Below, one piece after another: positions 1 to 7,617 of a stretch of 64,000 nt of DNA. Made by a program: the position numbers and the translations under genes. Position 1 is the stretch's first letter; each line of letters begins with the position of its first letter. Source of the stretch: Ruegeria sp. Ofav3-42 (lineage in GTDB: Bacteria; Pseudomonadota; Alphaproteobacteria; Rhodobacterales; Rhodobacteraceae); NCBI RefSeq assembly GCF_022347725.1, contig NZ_JAKRGB010000008.1, positions 124,001-188,000 on the forward strand, given 5' to 3'. The notes under the pieces are model-generated. The model was not told the origin of the DNA and searched no databases. It saw only the letters and a program-made list of their open reading frames with translations.

Positions 1-108
1 ATTTGCCGATTTCACCAGATTGTTGCTTGAGCCTTCATAGGTGCAGCGTGATAAACTGCACCAAACAACGCGGACCCGGTGAACGGGCCCTGAGCAGAAG
101 GTGATTCC

Positions 109-771
109 ATGACGATTTCCAAGAGTGTTCTTTCCGCCGGGCTGTGCTCGGCCCTGTTTTTGGGGGCTTGTACGGACCCCGCTACGCTGAGCTTGCCCTC
201 CGATCCCAACCAGAATGCCAAGCAGGGCGCGATTCTGGGCGGTTTGGTCGGCGCAGGTGTCGGCGCGATTGCCAACAATTCGAACCCACTTCTGGGTGCA
301 GTGGCCGGGGGCGCGATTGGTGCGGCAGGCGGCGGTCTGATCGGCAATCAGCTTGACAAGCAAGCCGCCGAGTTGCGCCAGCAACTGGCCAATCAAGGTA
401 TCACAGTGACAAACGCGGGCGATCGTCTGATTGTCACAGTGCCAAACGACATCACTTTTGACACCGACAGCTCGACAGTACGTCCGGCGCTGCGCGCAGA
501 TCTTGTCCGCGTTGGGCAGAATCTGGTGAATTACCCGAACTCGAACGTGCAGGTCATCGGCCATACCGACAGCGACGGCGATGCTGCGTATAATCAGGGC
601 CTGTCTGAGCGCCGGGCGCAGTCCGTCGCTGATATTCTTCAGGCCAATGGCGTAAGCGGAGCACGACTCTCGACCATCGGTCTGGGTGAAAACCGGCCGG
701 TCGCCTCGAACCTGACACCCGAGGGGAAAGCACAGAACCGCCGGGTCGACATCGAGATCATCCCCAACTGA
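109..771 (+). CDS. OmpA-family outer-membrane lipoprotein
   Basis: Probable peptidoglycan-associated outer-membrane lipoprotein that ties the outer membrane to the cell wall. The N-terminus is a lipoprotein signal with lipobox LGAC (Cys21). Residues about 38-80 form a glycine-zipper segment (repeated GGLVGAG / GGAIGAAGG patterns), and residues about 105-220 form an OmpA C-terminal domain with the TDSDG and NQGLSERRAQSV motifs that bind diaminopimelate in this family. The 220-residue length is normal for the glycine-zipper plus OmpA group. A purine-rich AGAAGG lies about 7 bases before the ATG. The gene stands alone; an inserted element begins 13 bases after its stop codon. The family call is firm; the exact role is inferred. 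Confidence 0.9.
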   Translation: MTISKSVLSAGLCSALFLGACTDPATLSLPSDPNQNAKQGAILGGLVGAGVGAIANNSNPLLGAVAGGAIGAAGGGLIGNQLDKQAAELRQQLANQGITVTNAGDRLIVTVPNDITFDTDSSTVRPALRADLVRVGQNLVNYPNSNVQVIGHTDSDGDAAYNQGLSERRAQSVADILQANGVSGARLSTIGLGENRPVASNLTPEGKAQNRRVDIEIIPN

Positions 772-783
772 CATACATAACGG

Positions 784-825
784 AAAGGGCACCTCAGGGT
801 CCAGCCCTTTGCAGTAAATGATGCA
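784..825 (+). repeat. Left terminal inverted repeat of the IS-like element
   Basis: This arm matches the reverse complement of 3486-3526. Shared blocks are AAAGGGCACC at the outer end, then CCAGCCCTTTGC, GTAAATG and TGCA further in. Differences are a short scrambled stretch (TCAGGGT against CTGAGG, one base longer here) and two single-base changes. The outer end lies 13 bases past the lipoprotein stop codon. Confidence 0.85.
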
Positions 826-839
826 AAATAAAACTTCGG

Positions 840-858
840 TTGGCCAGTTTCTGGCCAA
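840..858. repeat. Left subterminal palindrome
   Basis: Perfect 8-bp inverted repeat, TTGGCCAG and CTGGCCAA, around a TTT loop. It lies 14 bases inside the left inverted repeat and about 50 bases upstream of the transposase-like gene. There is no T-tract, so it is less likely a terminator than a protein-binding or end-processing site. Function unknown. Confidence 0.5.
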
Positions 859-906
859 TCTACTCCCACAATAATAAGAAAAACCGGAACAACCGGGAGT
901 AAATAA

Positions 907-2637
907 GTGGGAACCCTCTCGAAAAATTCTTCGAGTGATCAGCGCAGAAGATTGCCTTTGCCGTCCTTTGGCATCGACATCAGTTTCTGCAGGAATCCTC
1001 AATGCAGCCTGTTCATGGAGCCACCTGACCCTTTTGATAACAGAGGGAAAAACGGCGCCAAAGTCAAATCAAACTTTCCACGCGGCACGGTCAGCGGCTC
1101 AGGAGACGAGAAGACTTTCATTTGCGGCGCTTGCGGAAAATCTTCGATCCTGAAGAATAACAAAGCGATCGTTGAGGAATACCGGCGCCTGAGGTCAAAA
1201 TTTCGCCCAGAGGCGCCACGCGATGCCTGCACAAATGTGGAATGCGCCAATCACGGCAAATCGGCCGCTGAACATCCGAAACTATATCGAAAATCTGGTT
1301 GGACCGCTAACGGGGTGCAGCGGCGGAAATGCAAAGCATGCCTGACCTCTTTCTCGGTTGGGTCGCGTATTCGGCGCCAAAAGCGAAGCAGCGCAAACAA
1401 CGCTGTCCTGTGGATGATTACCAACGGGACGCCAATCTCCAAGATCTGTGATTTCACTGGGCTGTCTGCGCGGGATGTCTATGCGAAGATCGACTTCATC
1501 CATGATCGGGTTATCGACATTACTACGCGCCGGGAGGGCCTGTTCGAAAAGGTCGATTGGATCGCGGTGGGTCGGAGGTTTGCCACGGATTCGCAAACGC
1601 TTCATCTCAACTGGCCGAACAAGAAGACCAGGGCGCAAATAGCAGTCCATCATCTCTGCACCGCCCATGCAAACACCGGCTACATCATGGCCGCTCATGT
1701 TGGGCTGGACCCGGAATTGGAGCTTCCTGACATCGAGGCCCAGATGGTGACCGCCGGTGATTTCGGCCTCCCTCGTGCCTATCGACAGCAGGCTCGGGTC
1801 TGGTCTGAGACTGAATTCAAGGCTTATCTGGACAAAATCACGCGGAAAGTGGCTATCCACCCGCAAGAGGCGCCCGAAGTGGATCTCGGTCTGCAGCTGC
1901 CGCACAGAGGCGCGATGCTGCGCCAGGACATCATGCAACTCGCCCATGCTTTCCTGTTAAGGAAATTCTTGGGCAAAGGAGATGAGCGATTTGTCTTTGT
2001 GCTCGATGCAGATTCTGGTCTGGCTCTTTCGTTCATTTCTGCCTTCGCATCCAGGATCGCCAAGGAACTCGCCGATGTCATCGTTGTGCGCTTCGACAAA
2101 AACAAGTCCAATGACCAGCGCAACAGCCTCGTTGCAGAAGGCAAGGCGGCGTTGGAAGCGGCCTCTGGCATCAGTTCCAGCACTTGGGCGGCTATGACAG
2201 CTACTGAGGCAGCAGAGCAAACAGATTTGGTGATAGAAGGGATGTTGGGGACTTATCCGGTAGGAATGCCTTTCGATTGGCCATTCCATACCAAATCCGA
2301 ACCAAGCAGGGAGATCCGGATCATTACTGATCGGCCAGGCATGTCAAATGATCGGCGCGCTCGCCTGATGCGTCTCGCCACACTCCGAAGCGTCGACTCC
2401 TATTTTCACAAGGTGAGGTCCAACCTTCGCTTCGCCGCGCGCCCGGGGCATACGCCAAGCGGCAACGGGCAGACCTGGGACCGCCATTACCTATATAACC
2501 CCGAGACGATGGCGAAGATCGTTGAGATCTACCGCTTCAGGCACAACTGGATGGGAAGCAGCTCAACAAAAATAACTCCAGCTATGAAACTGGGATTAGC
2601 GAAAGGTAAGATCTACCCAAAGGATCTGTTTGGGTAG
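907..2637 (+). CDS. Zinc-ribbon DDE-type transposase-like protein
   Basis: A 576-residue protein, probably the transposase of the flanking inverted repeats. The N-terminal third carries several cysteine pairs: CGAC near residue 77, a CTNVEC block near 107-112 and CKAC near 142-145. A helix-turn-helix-like segment follows (about 165-190). The C-terminal half has a possible catalytic acidic residue at FVFVLDADSG (about 360) and ends in TPAMKLGLA, which resembles the TPAM-x-x-GL ending of many DDE transposases. The start is GTG at 907, chosen for GGGAG seven bases upstream. I cannot place it in a named IS family; IS1- or IS1595-like zinc-ribbon groups are the nearest in architecture. It converges with the small GYQP gene. 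Confidence 0.65.
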   Translation: MGTLSKNSSSDQRRRLPLPSFGIDISFCRNPQCSLFMEPPDPFDNRGKNGAKVKSNFPRGTVSGSGDEKTFICGACGKSSILKNNKAIVEEYRRLRSKFRPEAPRDACTNVECANHGKSAAEHPKLYRKSGWTANGVQRRKCKACLTSFSVGSRIRRQKRSSANNAVLWMITNGTPISKICDFTGLSARDVYAKIDFIHDRVIDITTRREGLFEKVDWIAVGRRFATDSQTLHLNWPNKKTRAQIAVHHLCTAHANTGYIMAAHVGLDPELELPDIEAQMVTAGDFGLPRAYRQQARVWSETEFKAYLDKITRKVAIHPQEAPEVDLGLQLPHRGAMLRQDIMQLAHAFLLRKFLGKGDERFVFVLDADSGLALSFISAFASRIAKELADVIVVRFDKNKSNDQRNSLVAEGKAALEAASGISSSTWAAMTATEAAEQTDLVIEGMLGTYPVGMPFDWPFHTKSEPSREIRIITDRPGMSNDRRARLMRLATLRSVDSYFHKVRSNLRFAARPGHTPSGNGQTWDRHYLYNPETMAKIVEIYRFRHNWMGSSSTKITPAMKLGLAKGKIYPKDLFG

Positions 2638-2645
2638 ATCATTTC

Positions 2646-2798
2646 TTACTTCTTGCTCACAGAGCTTCCACCGGAAGGTGGCTGTGATGACTGGTTGTCG
2701 CCGCTGCTTGTTGTCGGCTGGTATCCGTTCTGCGGTGTTGAAAGGGGTTGATAGCCGCGCTGGTCGCTGGTCGGTTGATCTGGTTTTTGTTCACTCAT
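2646..2798 (-). CDS. Small GYQP-repeat protein partnered with DUF6338
   Basis: A 50-residue, highly polar, probably disordered protein made mostly of Ser, Gln, Pro, Thr and Gly. It has two near-repeats, RGYQPLS (residues 14-20) and NGYQPTT (24-30), and a basic SKK end. Its ATG shares an ATGA overlap with the TGA of the upstream membrane-protein gene, which indicates translational coupling and common regulation. It ends 8 bases from the convergent transposase-like gene. I recall similar short GYQP proteins next to DUF6338 genes, but I know of no assigned function. A plausible role, purely inferred, is a soluble partner or tail that binds the cytosolic domain of the membrane protein. Confidence 0.75.
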   Translation of the reverse strand: MSEQKPDQPTSDQRGYQPLSTPQNGYQPTTSSGDNQSSQPPSGGSSVSKK

Positions 2799-3418
2799 GT
2801 TTTTGAAACCTCGTTAGGGGGATTTGCGGGAAAAAACTCAATGTATCTAATCTCGCTTGGGCGAATGAGGATACCTTTATCTCCAACATCCTTCCAAGGG
2901 CCATGTTCTTGGATTTCAAGCACCTTTTCAATGTAAATGTCTCGTTCAGTCGGATCGCTTGAGGCAAACGAACTCTCATCATACCTGCCTGCTACACATT
3001 CACCATCTGTCATGGTTACAAGAACAAATTGAGGTTGTGTTCTTTGGAATTTCCAATCCCATGCCGTTGGAACTGGATGAACCGGATTCAGTTTAGCTTT
3101 TCGCAGTAGCCCTCTTACCAAATCAAGTCTGGCATTAAGCCCAAGTAGCGCACCCAGGATCGCCGGGCCAAGGAAAACGGTCAACAAAGCGACACGGGGA
3201 TCTTCGCTTATTTCTTTGACCGTTAGGCCGGCAATCATGACCATAGCCCAATAGATCAATGAGATTGGAAGGTATGTCAGAATTGCGTCTGTATGTTTCT
3301 GCATCCGACCTGTCAGAAACTGAGCACGAACAAAGACAGCGATAAGGCCAGGGACAACCAAGTATAAGACGATTTGAAAAGCCTCTGGGCTCTTGAGATC
3401 AACCAATTGTAACTCCAA
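2795..3418 (-). CDS. DUF6338-type three-helix membrane protein
   Basis: A 207-residue protein with three hydrophobic spans at about residues 14-32, 47-66 and 76-97. A soluble C-terminal domain (about 110-200) follows, with conserved-looking blocks PTAWDWKF, VLVTMTDG, an S-x-x-S-x-P-x-E-R-D-I-Y-I-E-K motif and a terminal IRPSEIRYIEF strand. This layout fits the uncharacterised DUF6338 family. The first gene of a two-gene unit, it runs by ATGA overlap into the GYQP protein. The DNA is more A/T-rich than the flanking genes and lies inside an inverted-repeat element, so transfer is likely. Function unknown; carriage as a passenger gene would fit a defence or fitness cassette, which is inference. 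Confidence 0.75.
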   Translation of the reverse strand: MELQLVDLKSPEAFQIVLYLVVPGLIAVFVRAQFLTGRMQKHTDAILTYLPISLIYWAMVMIAGLTVKEISEDPRVALLTVFLGPAILGALLGLNARLDLVRGLLRKAKLNPVHPVPTAWDWKFQRTQPQFVLVTMTDGECVAGRYDESSFASSDPTERDIYIEKVLEIQEHGPWKDVGDKGILIRPSEIRYIEFFPANPPNEVSKT

Positions 3419-3461
3419 GAAAAACTTATGAAGAATATGGCATCGTCCAGAAAAAAGAAAA

Positions 3462-3490
3462 GTGCAGATCTGGTCAAATCAGATCTGCAC
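3462..3490. repeat. Right subterminal palindrome
   Basis: Perfect 11-bp inverted repeat GTGCAGATCTG / CAGATCTGCAC around a 7-base loop, touching the inner edge of the right inverted repeat. It lies 44 bases upstream of the DUF6338-type gene, so it could be an operator for that gene or part of the transposition end. The left end has a palindrome at a comparable place but with different sequence. Confidence 0.5.
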
Positions 3491-3526
3491 CATTTACCGC
3501 AAAGGGCTGGCCTCAGGGTGCCCTTT
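3486..3526 (-). repeat. Right terminal inverted repeat of the IS-like element
   Basis: Reverse complement partner of 784-825. Read on the minus strand it gives AAAGGGCACC, then CCAGCCCTTTGC, GTAAATG and TGCA, with a one-base-shorter variable stretch. The outer end is followed by TTGCACATTAACC, which does not duplicate the left flank. Confidence 0.85.
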
Positions 3527-3611
3527 TGCACATTAACCGTGCGTCATCTGGTCTTGGGCGCGTGAATAACTCGGGCTAGTTAAGGGGAAACACAAGTTAC
3601 GGAGTCCCCAC

Positions 3612-4154
3612 ATGTCCGAACCGATCCTGCTTGGCCTGTCCGGCTCATTGCGCCAAAGCGCGACCAACCGAAAACTGCTGCGCGAAGCCGCCCGGTTGTT
3701 TGAGCCCGGGACCTTTGTCGAAGCCGATCTGAACCTTCCCCTCTATGACGGTGATCTGGAAGACGGAGAGGGCATTCCCGAACCGGTGCAGGTTCTGGCC
3801 GATCAGATCGCGCAGGCCCATGCGGTGATCATTTCAACCCCCGAATACAACAAAGGCCCGTCGGGCGTTCTGAAAAATGCGTTGGACTGGGTCAGCAGAA
3901 CCGAAGGTCGCCCCTGGGCCGACAAGCCGGTGGCCGTGATGTCGGCCGCAGCTGGTCGCGCAGGCGGAGAGCGGGCACAGATGATCCTGCGGAGCTACAT
4001 GGTACCGTTCCAACCCCGCATCCTACAGGGGCCGGAAATCCATCTGGCCAGCAGCTCGAACGAGTTCGATGAGCAGGGCAAACTGCTAAGCGATCGCTAC
4101 GAAAACTCCCTGCGGTCGCTGATGCAGAAACTGCGGGCCGAGGCCGGTTTCTGA
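3612..4154 (+). CDS. NAD(P)H-dependent FMN reductase
   Basis: Flavodoxin-fold reductase of 180 residues that probably uses NAD(P)H to reduce FMN, quinones or similar acceptors in the cytosol. The FMN phosphate-binding loop is at GLSGSLRQSATNRKL (residues 8-22), and the family motif TPEYNKGPSGVLKNALDW is at about 77-94, stacking on the isoalloxazine ring in known members. Start chosen for GGAG seven bases before the ATG. It is monocistronic and directly follows the right end of the IS-like element. Members include azoreductase-like and chromate/quinone reductases; the natural acceptor cannot be told from sequence. Confidence 0.9.
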   Translation: MSEPILLGLSGSLRQSATNRKLLREAARLFEPGTFVEADLNLPLYDGDLEDGEGIPEPVQVLADQIAQAHAVIISTPEYNKGPSGVLKNALDWVSRTEGRPWADKPVAVMSAAAGRAGGERAQMILRSYMVPFQPRILQGPEIHLASSSNEFDEQGKLLSDRYENSLRSLMQKLRAEAGF

Positions 4155-4203
4155 GTTCAAGTCGCTGCTTGCCGGTTCGGGCCCGTCTGCCTAATCTGCC
4201 GTC

Positions 4204-5004
4204 ATGACTGAGGAAATACAGACCGATGTGATGGACCCGGCCCGCGCCGCCGCGCTGCAGGCGGCGCTGAGTTTCGACGTGAGGATAGGTGCGGGCGATC
4301 AGCTGCCGCCCTTTTTCCACCAGCTGTATTTCTGGTCCCCGCAACCACCTGATGCGTTGGGTCGTGACGGTCATCCCAAAGTCGGTGGCGAGTTGATCCC
4401 CGATATGGGGTTGCCGCGCCGGATGTGGGCCGGAGGGCGGCTGCAGTTTCACGCGCCACTAATTGCTGGTTCGGATGCTGAACGTCGGTCTGTTCGGGAA
4501 AGCGCGACCTCAAAAACCGGACGAACCGGGCCATTGGGCTTTGTCACTCTGCGGCATGAGATTTCACAGGGCGGAACACGGTGCCTGACTGAGTGGCAGG
4601 ATTTGGTTTACCGGCTTGATCCCGACGAAAGCGATGCCAAGCCCGTCGCGCCGATGGCTCGAACAGACGAAACAGACCAGCGAGAGGTCACCTTCGACTC
4701 GACGCTTCTTTTTCGTTACTCAGCGCTCACTTTCAACGGGCACCGGATTCATTACGACCTGGACTATGCGCGCGACGTTGAAGGCTATGATGGGCTGGTG
4801 GTGCACGGTCCGTTGCTTGCGCAACTTCTTATGCTGTTTGCCGTCGACCTGATGGGACCGCTGGCCCAATTCTCATTCCGTGCATCCTCACCTTTGATGC
4901 ATTTCGAAACGGCGACATTGTGCCGGAGCGGTTCGGCTATGTGGGTGCGGGGACCTGACGGACGCCAATGCATGTCCGCCGAGGCCGTGCCGCAGTCAAA
5001 GTGA
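4204..5004 (+). CDS. MaoC-like acyl-CoA hydratase (mesaconyl-C4-CoA hydratase type)
   Basis: A 266-residue double hot-dog protein. An N-terminal FAS1-like dehydratase half contains FHQLYFWSP and RRMWAGGRLQFH, and a C-terminal half carries the hydratase signature FRYSALTFNGHRIHYD (about 175-190) with GLVVHGPLLA after it. This matches hydratases that act on C4/C5 dicarboxylic acyl-CoA thioesters, such as mesaconyl-C4-CoA or itaconyl-CoA hydratases, and HTD2-like proteins. No coenzyme-A pathway genes are adjacent, so the substrate is not fixed by context. Its last 9 bases overlap the convergent oxidoreductase gene. No clear Shine-Dalgarno sequence is visible before the ATG. Confidence 0.75.
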   Translation: MTEEIQTDVMDPARAAALQAALSFDVRIGAGDQLPPFFHQLYFWSPQPPDALGRDGHPKVGGELIPDMGLPRRMWAGGRLQFHAPLIAGSDAERRSVRESATSKTGRTGPLGFVTLRHEISQGGTRCLTEWQDLVYRLDPDESDAKPVAPMARTDETDQREVTFDSTLLFRYSALTFNGHRIHYDLDYARDVEGYDGLVVHGPLLAQLLMLFAVDLMGPLAQFSFRASSPLMHFETATLCRSGSAMWVRGPDGRQCMSAEAVPQSK

Positions 5005-6036
5005 TGCTTCGGGTCGAAAGTCGTCAGGGATAGCACCCTGACTTTCAAGAACAAGATCGGCCATGACTTCGGCCACTTTCGGGGCCATACCAAAGCCGAT
5101 CTTGAAGCCTCCATTGGCAATGAACTGTCCCTTATGCAGCGGATGCGTACCCAGCATCGGCGCACGGCTCTTGCTGCGGGGGCGCACGCCAGCCCACCTT
5201 TCAATGACCTCTGCGCCGTGCAGGACGGGAACCGCACGCATCGCCCGATCCAAAACATCATCCAGAGCTGCGTCGGTGCTGGTCGGGTCATCGTAATCTC
5301 GTTCCGAGGTCGAACCGATCGCCAAAGTTCCATCTGAATGCGGTACGAAGTGGACAGCGTCTACAAACAGCTGCGGCACCTCGCCCGCGTCGAACCGCAG
5401 CAGTGCCGCTTGTCCTTTGACGCCATTGCCGACAGTCTTGCCCAACGCCGCGCTCAGCTCTTGCAGACCAGCCAATCCGGTCGCGTGAACAACGCGGCCC
5501 CGATCAGGTGCTTCAGTGACAACTTCGATCCCCATTACGGCCAGTGCGGACACCAGCGCAGCACAGGCGCGGCGAGGGTGCATGCGCGCGCTCAGCGAGT
5601 CGTGGATGACAAAACCGGTTGGGCTGGGCGGGCACCACGCGCCAACGGCGGCGGTTTCAAGGACGCGCCATTCGGCCTGCCCCTGCCACAACTCGGCTGC
5701 CGTACCTGCACGGGCACGGGCAAGCTCCAGCGTGCGGGCATCCGGGATGGGCTGCAGTCGGCCAAGCCGCGCGTATCCGGGCGAGACGCCGCCTGTTGCC
5801 TCGACTTGTTTCCAGAAGGGTTCCGCCATGATCAGGCTGTCGAATTGAAAGGCTTTCTTGGCGTTCCAGTTCTCAGGCACATGCGGGGCCAGCGCGCCGA
5901 CCAAGCCACCGCTTGAGCCCGCGCCGGGACCAAATGGATCGACGACCTGTACCTTTGCGCCGCGCCGGGCGCAGGTCCACGCGATGGACAGGCCGAAAAT
6001 CCCTGCTCCACGCACCGTCACATCGACCATTGCCAT
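4996..6036 (-). CDS. FAD-dependent oxidoreductase, MnmC(o)-like
   Basis: DAO-family flavoenzyme of 346 residues. The dinucleotide-binding fold is at the N-terminus (VRGAGIFGLSIAWTCARRG, residues 8-26), followed by GAGSSGGLVGALAPH, as in MnmC oxidase domains, and a C-terminal WAGVRPRSKSRAPMLG segment. It is divergent from the tRNA methyltransferase gene mnmD, separated by 49 bases. In enterobacteria the two activities are fused in MnmC, which converts cmnm5U34 to nm5U34 and then mnm5U34 in tRNA. A split pair is therefore a likely reading, but a general amino-acid oxidase such as a glycine oxidase cannot be excluded. A start two codons downstream is also possible. Confidence 0.75.
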   Translation of the reverse strand: MAMVDVTVRGAGIFGLSIAWTCARRGAKVQVVDPFGPGAGSSGGLVGALAPHVPENWNAKKAFQFDSLIMAEPFWKQVEATGGVSPGYARLGRLQPIPDARTLELARARAGTAAELWQGQAEWRVLETAAVGAWCPPSPTGFVIHDSLSARMHPRRACAALVSALAVMGIEVVTEAPDRGRVVHATGLAGLQELSAALGKTVGNGVKGQAALLRFDAGEVPQLFVDAVHFVPHSDGTLAIGSTSERDYDDPTSTDAALDDVLDRAMRAVPVLHGAEVIERWAGVRPRSKSRAPMLGTHPLHKGQFIANGGFKIGFGMAPKVAEVMADLVLESQGAIPDDFRPEASL

Positions 6037-6085
6037 TCCCCTTTTCCTTGTTCAGTGTCGCGCCGCTTAGCTACAGGATTCCCCG

Positions 6086-6751
6086 ATGGCAGACCAGCGT
6101 GCCGAACTGACATGGACCGAGGATCAGATCCCGGTCTCGGATCGTTTCGACGACCCTTATTATTCGTTGCAAAACGGGTTGGAAGAGACGCGGCATGTGT
6201 TTTTAGCAGGCAACGATTTGCCCGCGCGGTTTACCCCGGGATTTCACGTCGCCGAATTAGGCTTCGGAACCGGCCTGAACATGCTGACCGTGTGGTCCGA
6301 ATGGGAGAAGTCGGGACAGACAACCCCATTGTCTTTCACCAGCTTCGAGGCGTTTCCGATGGATTTCGCAGACATGTCCCGCGCACTGGCGGCCTTCCCC
6401 GAACTGACACCGTGGTCCGAACGGTTCCTCGCGCAATGGCAAGGCGGAACATGCGATCTGGGTACGCTGCACCTTGAGGTGGTCGAAGGCGATGCACGCG
6501 AGACCCTGCAGGGATGGAACGGCGCCGCGGATGCCTGGTTTCTGGACGGGTTCTCTCCGGCCAAGAACCCCGAATTGTGGGGGGCTGACCTGATGCAGCA
6601 GATGGCCGACCATACGATCGAAGGCGGCACAGCGGCAACATACACCGCTGCTGGTTTCGTGCGACGAGGGCTGGAGGAGGCCGGTTTTACCGTCACTCGA
6701 ACCCCTGGCTATGGCCGCAAACGCCACATGACGCGGGCGGTCAAATCGTGA
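6086..6751 (+). CDS. mnmD: tRNA 5-(aminomethyl)uridine-34 methyltransferase MnmD
   Basis: SAM-dependent methyltransferase of 221 residues, matching the N-terminal half of bifunctional MnmC. The SAM-binding motif is VAELGFGTGLNML (about 53-65), and the family signature DAWFLDGFSPAKNPELW is at about 149-165. The C-terminal GFTVTRTPGYGRKRHM is also typical. It would methylate the wobble uridine of tRNAs for Lys, Glu, Gln and others. The oxidase half lies divergently next door. The following transporter gene overlaps its stop codon by four bases (GTGA), so the two may be co-transcribed, though their functions look unrelated. Confidence 0.9.
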   Translation: MADQRAELTWTEDQIPVSDRFDDPYYSLQNGLEETRHVFLAGNDLPARFTPGFHVAELGFGTGLNMLTVWSEWEKSGQTTPLSFTSFEAFPMDFADMSRALAAFPELTPWSERFLAQWQGGTCDLGTLHLEVVEGDARETLQGWNGAADAWFLDGFSPAKNPELWGADLMQQMADHTIEGGTAATYTAAGFVRRGLEEAGFTVTRTPGYGRKRHMTRAVKS

Positions 6752-7617
6752 CTCAGCAAAACAACGCCCGCGCAGGGATTGCGCTGATGATCGCGGCCAC
6801 TATCGTCTTTGCGTTGCAGGACGGTATCTCGCGCCATCTGGCTGGAACCTATAACACCTACATGGTCGTGATGATCCGCTATTGGTTCTTTGCGGCCTTC
6901 GTCATCGCCCTGGCTGCGCGCTCGCCCGGTGGGTTGAAAGCGGCAACCCAAACCAGCCAGCTAAAACTGCAGATCTTTCGCGGCCTGCTGCTGGCGGCCG
7001 AGATCTGCGTTGCGGTGTTCAGCTTTACAGTTCTCGGCCTGATCGACGCGATGGCCGTGTTCATCTGTTATCCGCTGTTGGTGGCCGCACTTAGCGGGCC
7101 TGTTCTGGGTGAGCAGGTCGGTTGGCGGCGATGGGCCGCAATCGGTGTGGGATGCATCGGTGTTCTCATCATCCTTCAGCCCGGCGTCGGCGTGTTCAAT
7201 CCGTGGGCTATCGTCCCGCTGATTTCAGCTCTGATGTTTGCGGTCTACGGGTTGCTGACCCGTTACGTTGCCCGGCGCGACAGTTCGGCCACCAGTTTCT
7301 TTTGGACCGGTGTCAGCGGAGCCGTTGCCATGACGTTAGTGGGCATGTGGTTCTGGGAACCGATGGCGCGCACGGATTGGGCTTGGATGGCGCTGCTTTG
7401 TGTTAGTGGCGTCTTGGGCCACTGGCTGCTGATCAAATGCTATGAAATGGCCGAGGCCAGCGCAGTTCAGCCTTTCGCCTATTTCCATCTGGTCTGGAGT
7501 GCGATCCTGGGGATCTCGATCTTTGGTGAGACGCTGCGCCCTGAGGTGGTCATAGGCGCAGCGCTGGTTGTCGCCGCCGGGCTTTTCACCCTATGGCGCG
7601 AAAGACGCCAGAGTTGA
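6748..7617 (+). CDS. EamA/DMT-superfamily membrane transporter
   Basis: A 289-residue integral membrane protein with about ten hydrophobic helices arranged as two EamA repeats, the layout of drug/metabolite transporters. Members export or import small metabolites across the inner membrane; the substrate here is unknown. The GTG start overlaps the end of mnmD. The 3' end overlaps the convergent lytic transglycosylase gene by 27 bases, so the two transcripts are antisense at their tails. Confidence 0.85.
   Translation: MTQQNNARAGIALMIAATIVFALQDGISRHLAGTYNTYMVVMIRYWFFAAFVIALAARSPGGLKAATQTSQLKLQIFRGLLLAAEICVAVFSFTVLGLIDAMAVFICYPLLVAALSGPVLGEQVGWRRWAAIGVGCIGVLIILQPGVGVFNPWAIVPLISALMFAVYGLLTRYVARRDSSATSFFWTGVSGAVAMTLVGMWFWEPMARTDWAWMALLCVSGVLGHWLLIKCYEMAEASAVQPFAYFHLVWSAILGISIFGETLRPEVVIGAALVVAAGLFTLWRERRQS

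Larger units (their letters stand above)
784..3526. mobile_element. IS-like element with DUF6338/GYQP passenger genes
   Basis: A 2.74 kb unit delimited by matching imperfect inverted repeats at 784-825 and 3486-3526. It contains a zinc-ribbon transposase-like gene on the plus strand and two coupled genes on the minus strand; the two groups converge with 8 bases between stop codons. Just inside each end lies a perfect palindrome (840-858 and 3462-3490) of different sequence. The part from about 2.8 to 3.5 kb is visibly richer in A/T than the surroundings. I see no convincing target-site duplication. Seen: the repeats and genes. Inferred: that the whole unit moved, or once moved, as a transposon. 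Confidence 0.75.

Noticed and set aside
770-3540. Target-site duplication at the ends of the IS-like element
   Set aside because: The left flank (ACATAACGG) and right flank (TTGCACATTAACC) share only ACAT-like bits; no exact direct repeat of useful length touches both ends.
5338-5916. Plus-strand frame of 192 codons inside the DAO oxidoreductase gene
   Set aside because: Wholly antisense to a recognisable flavoenzyme; no ribosome-binding site or known motif.
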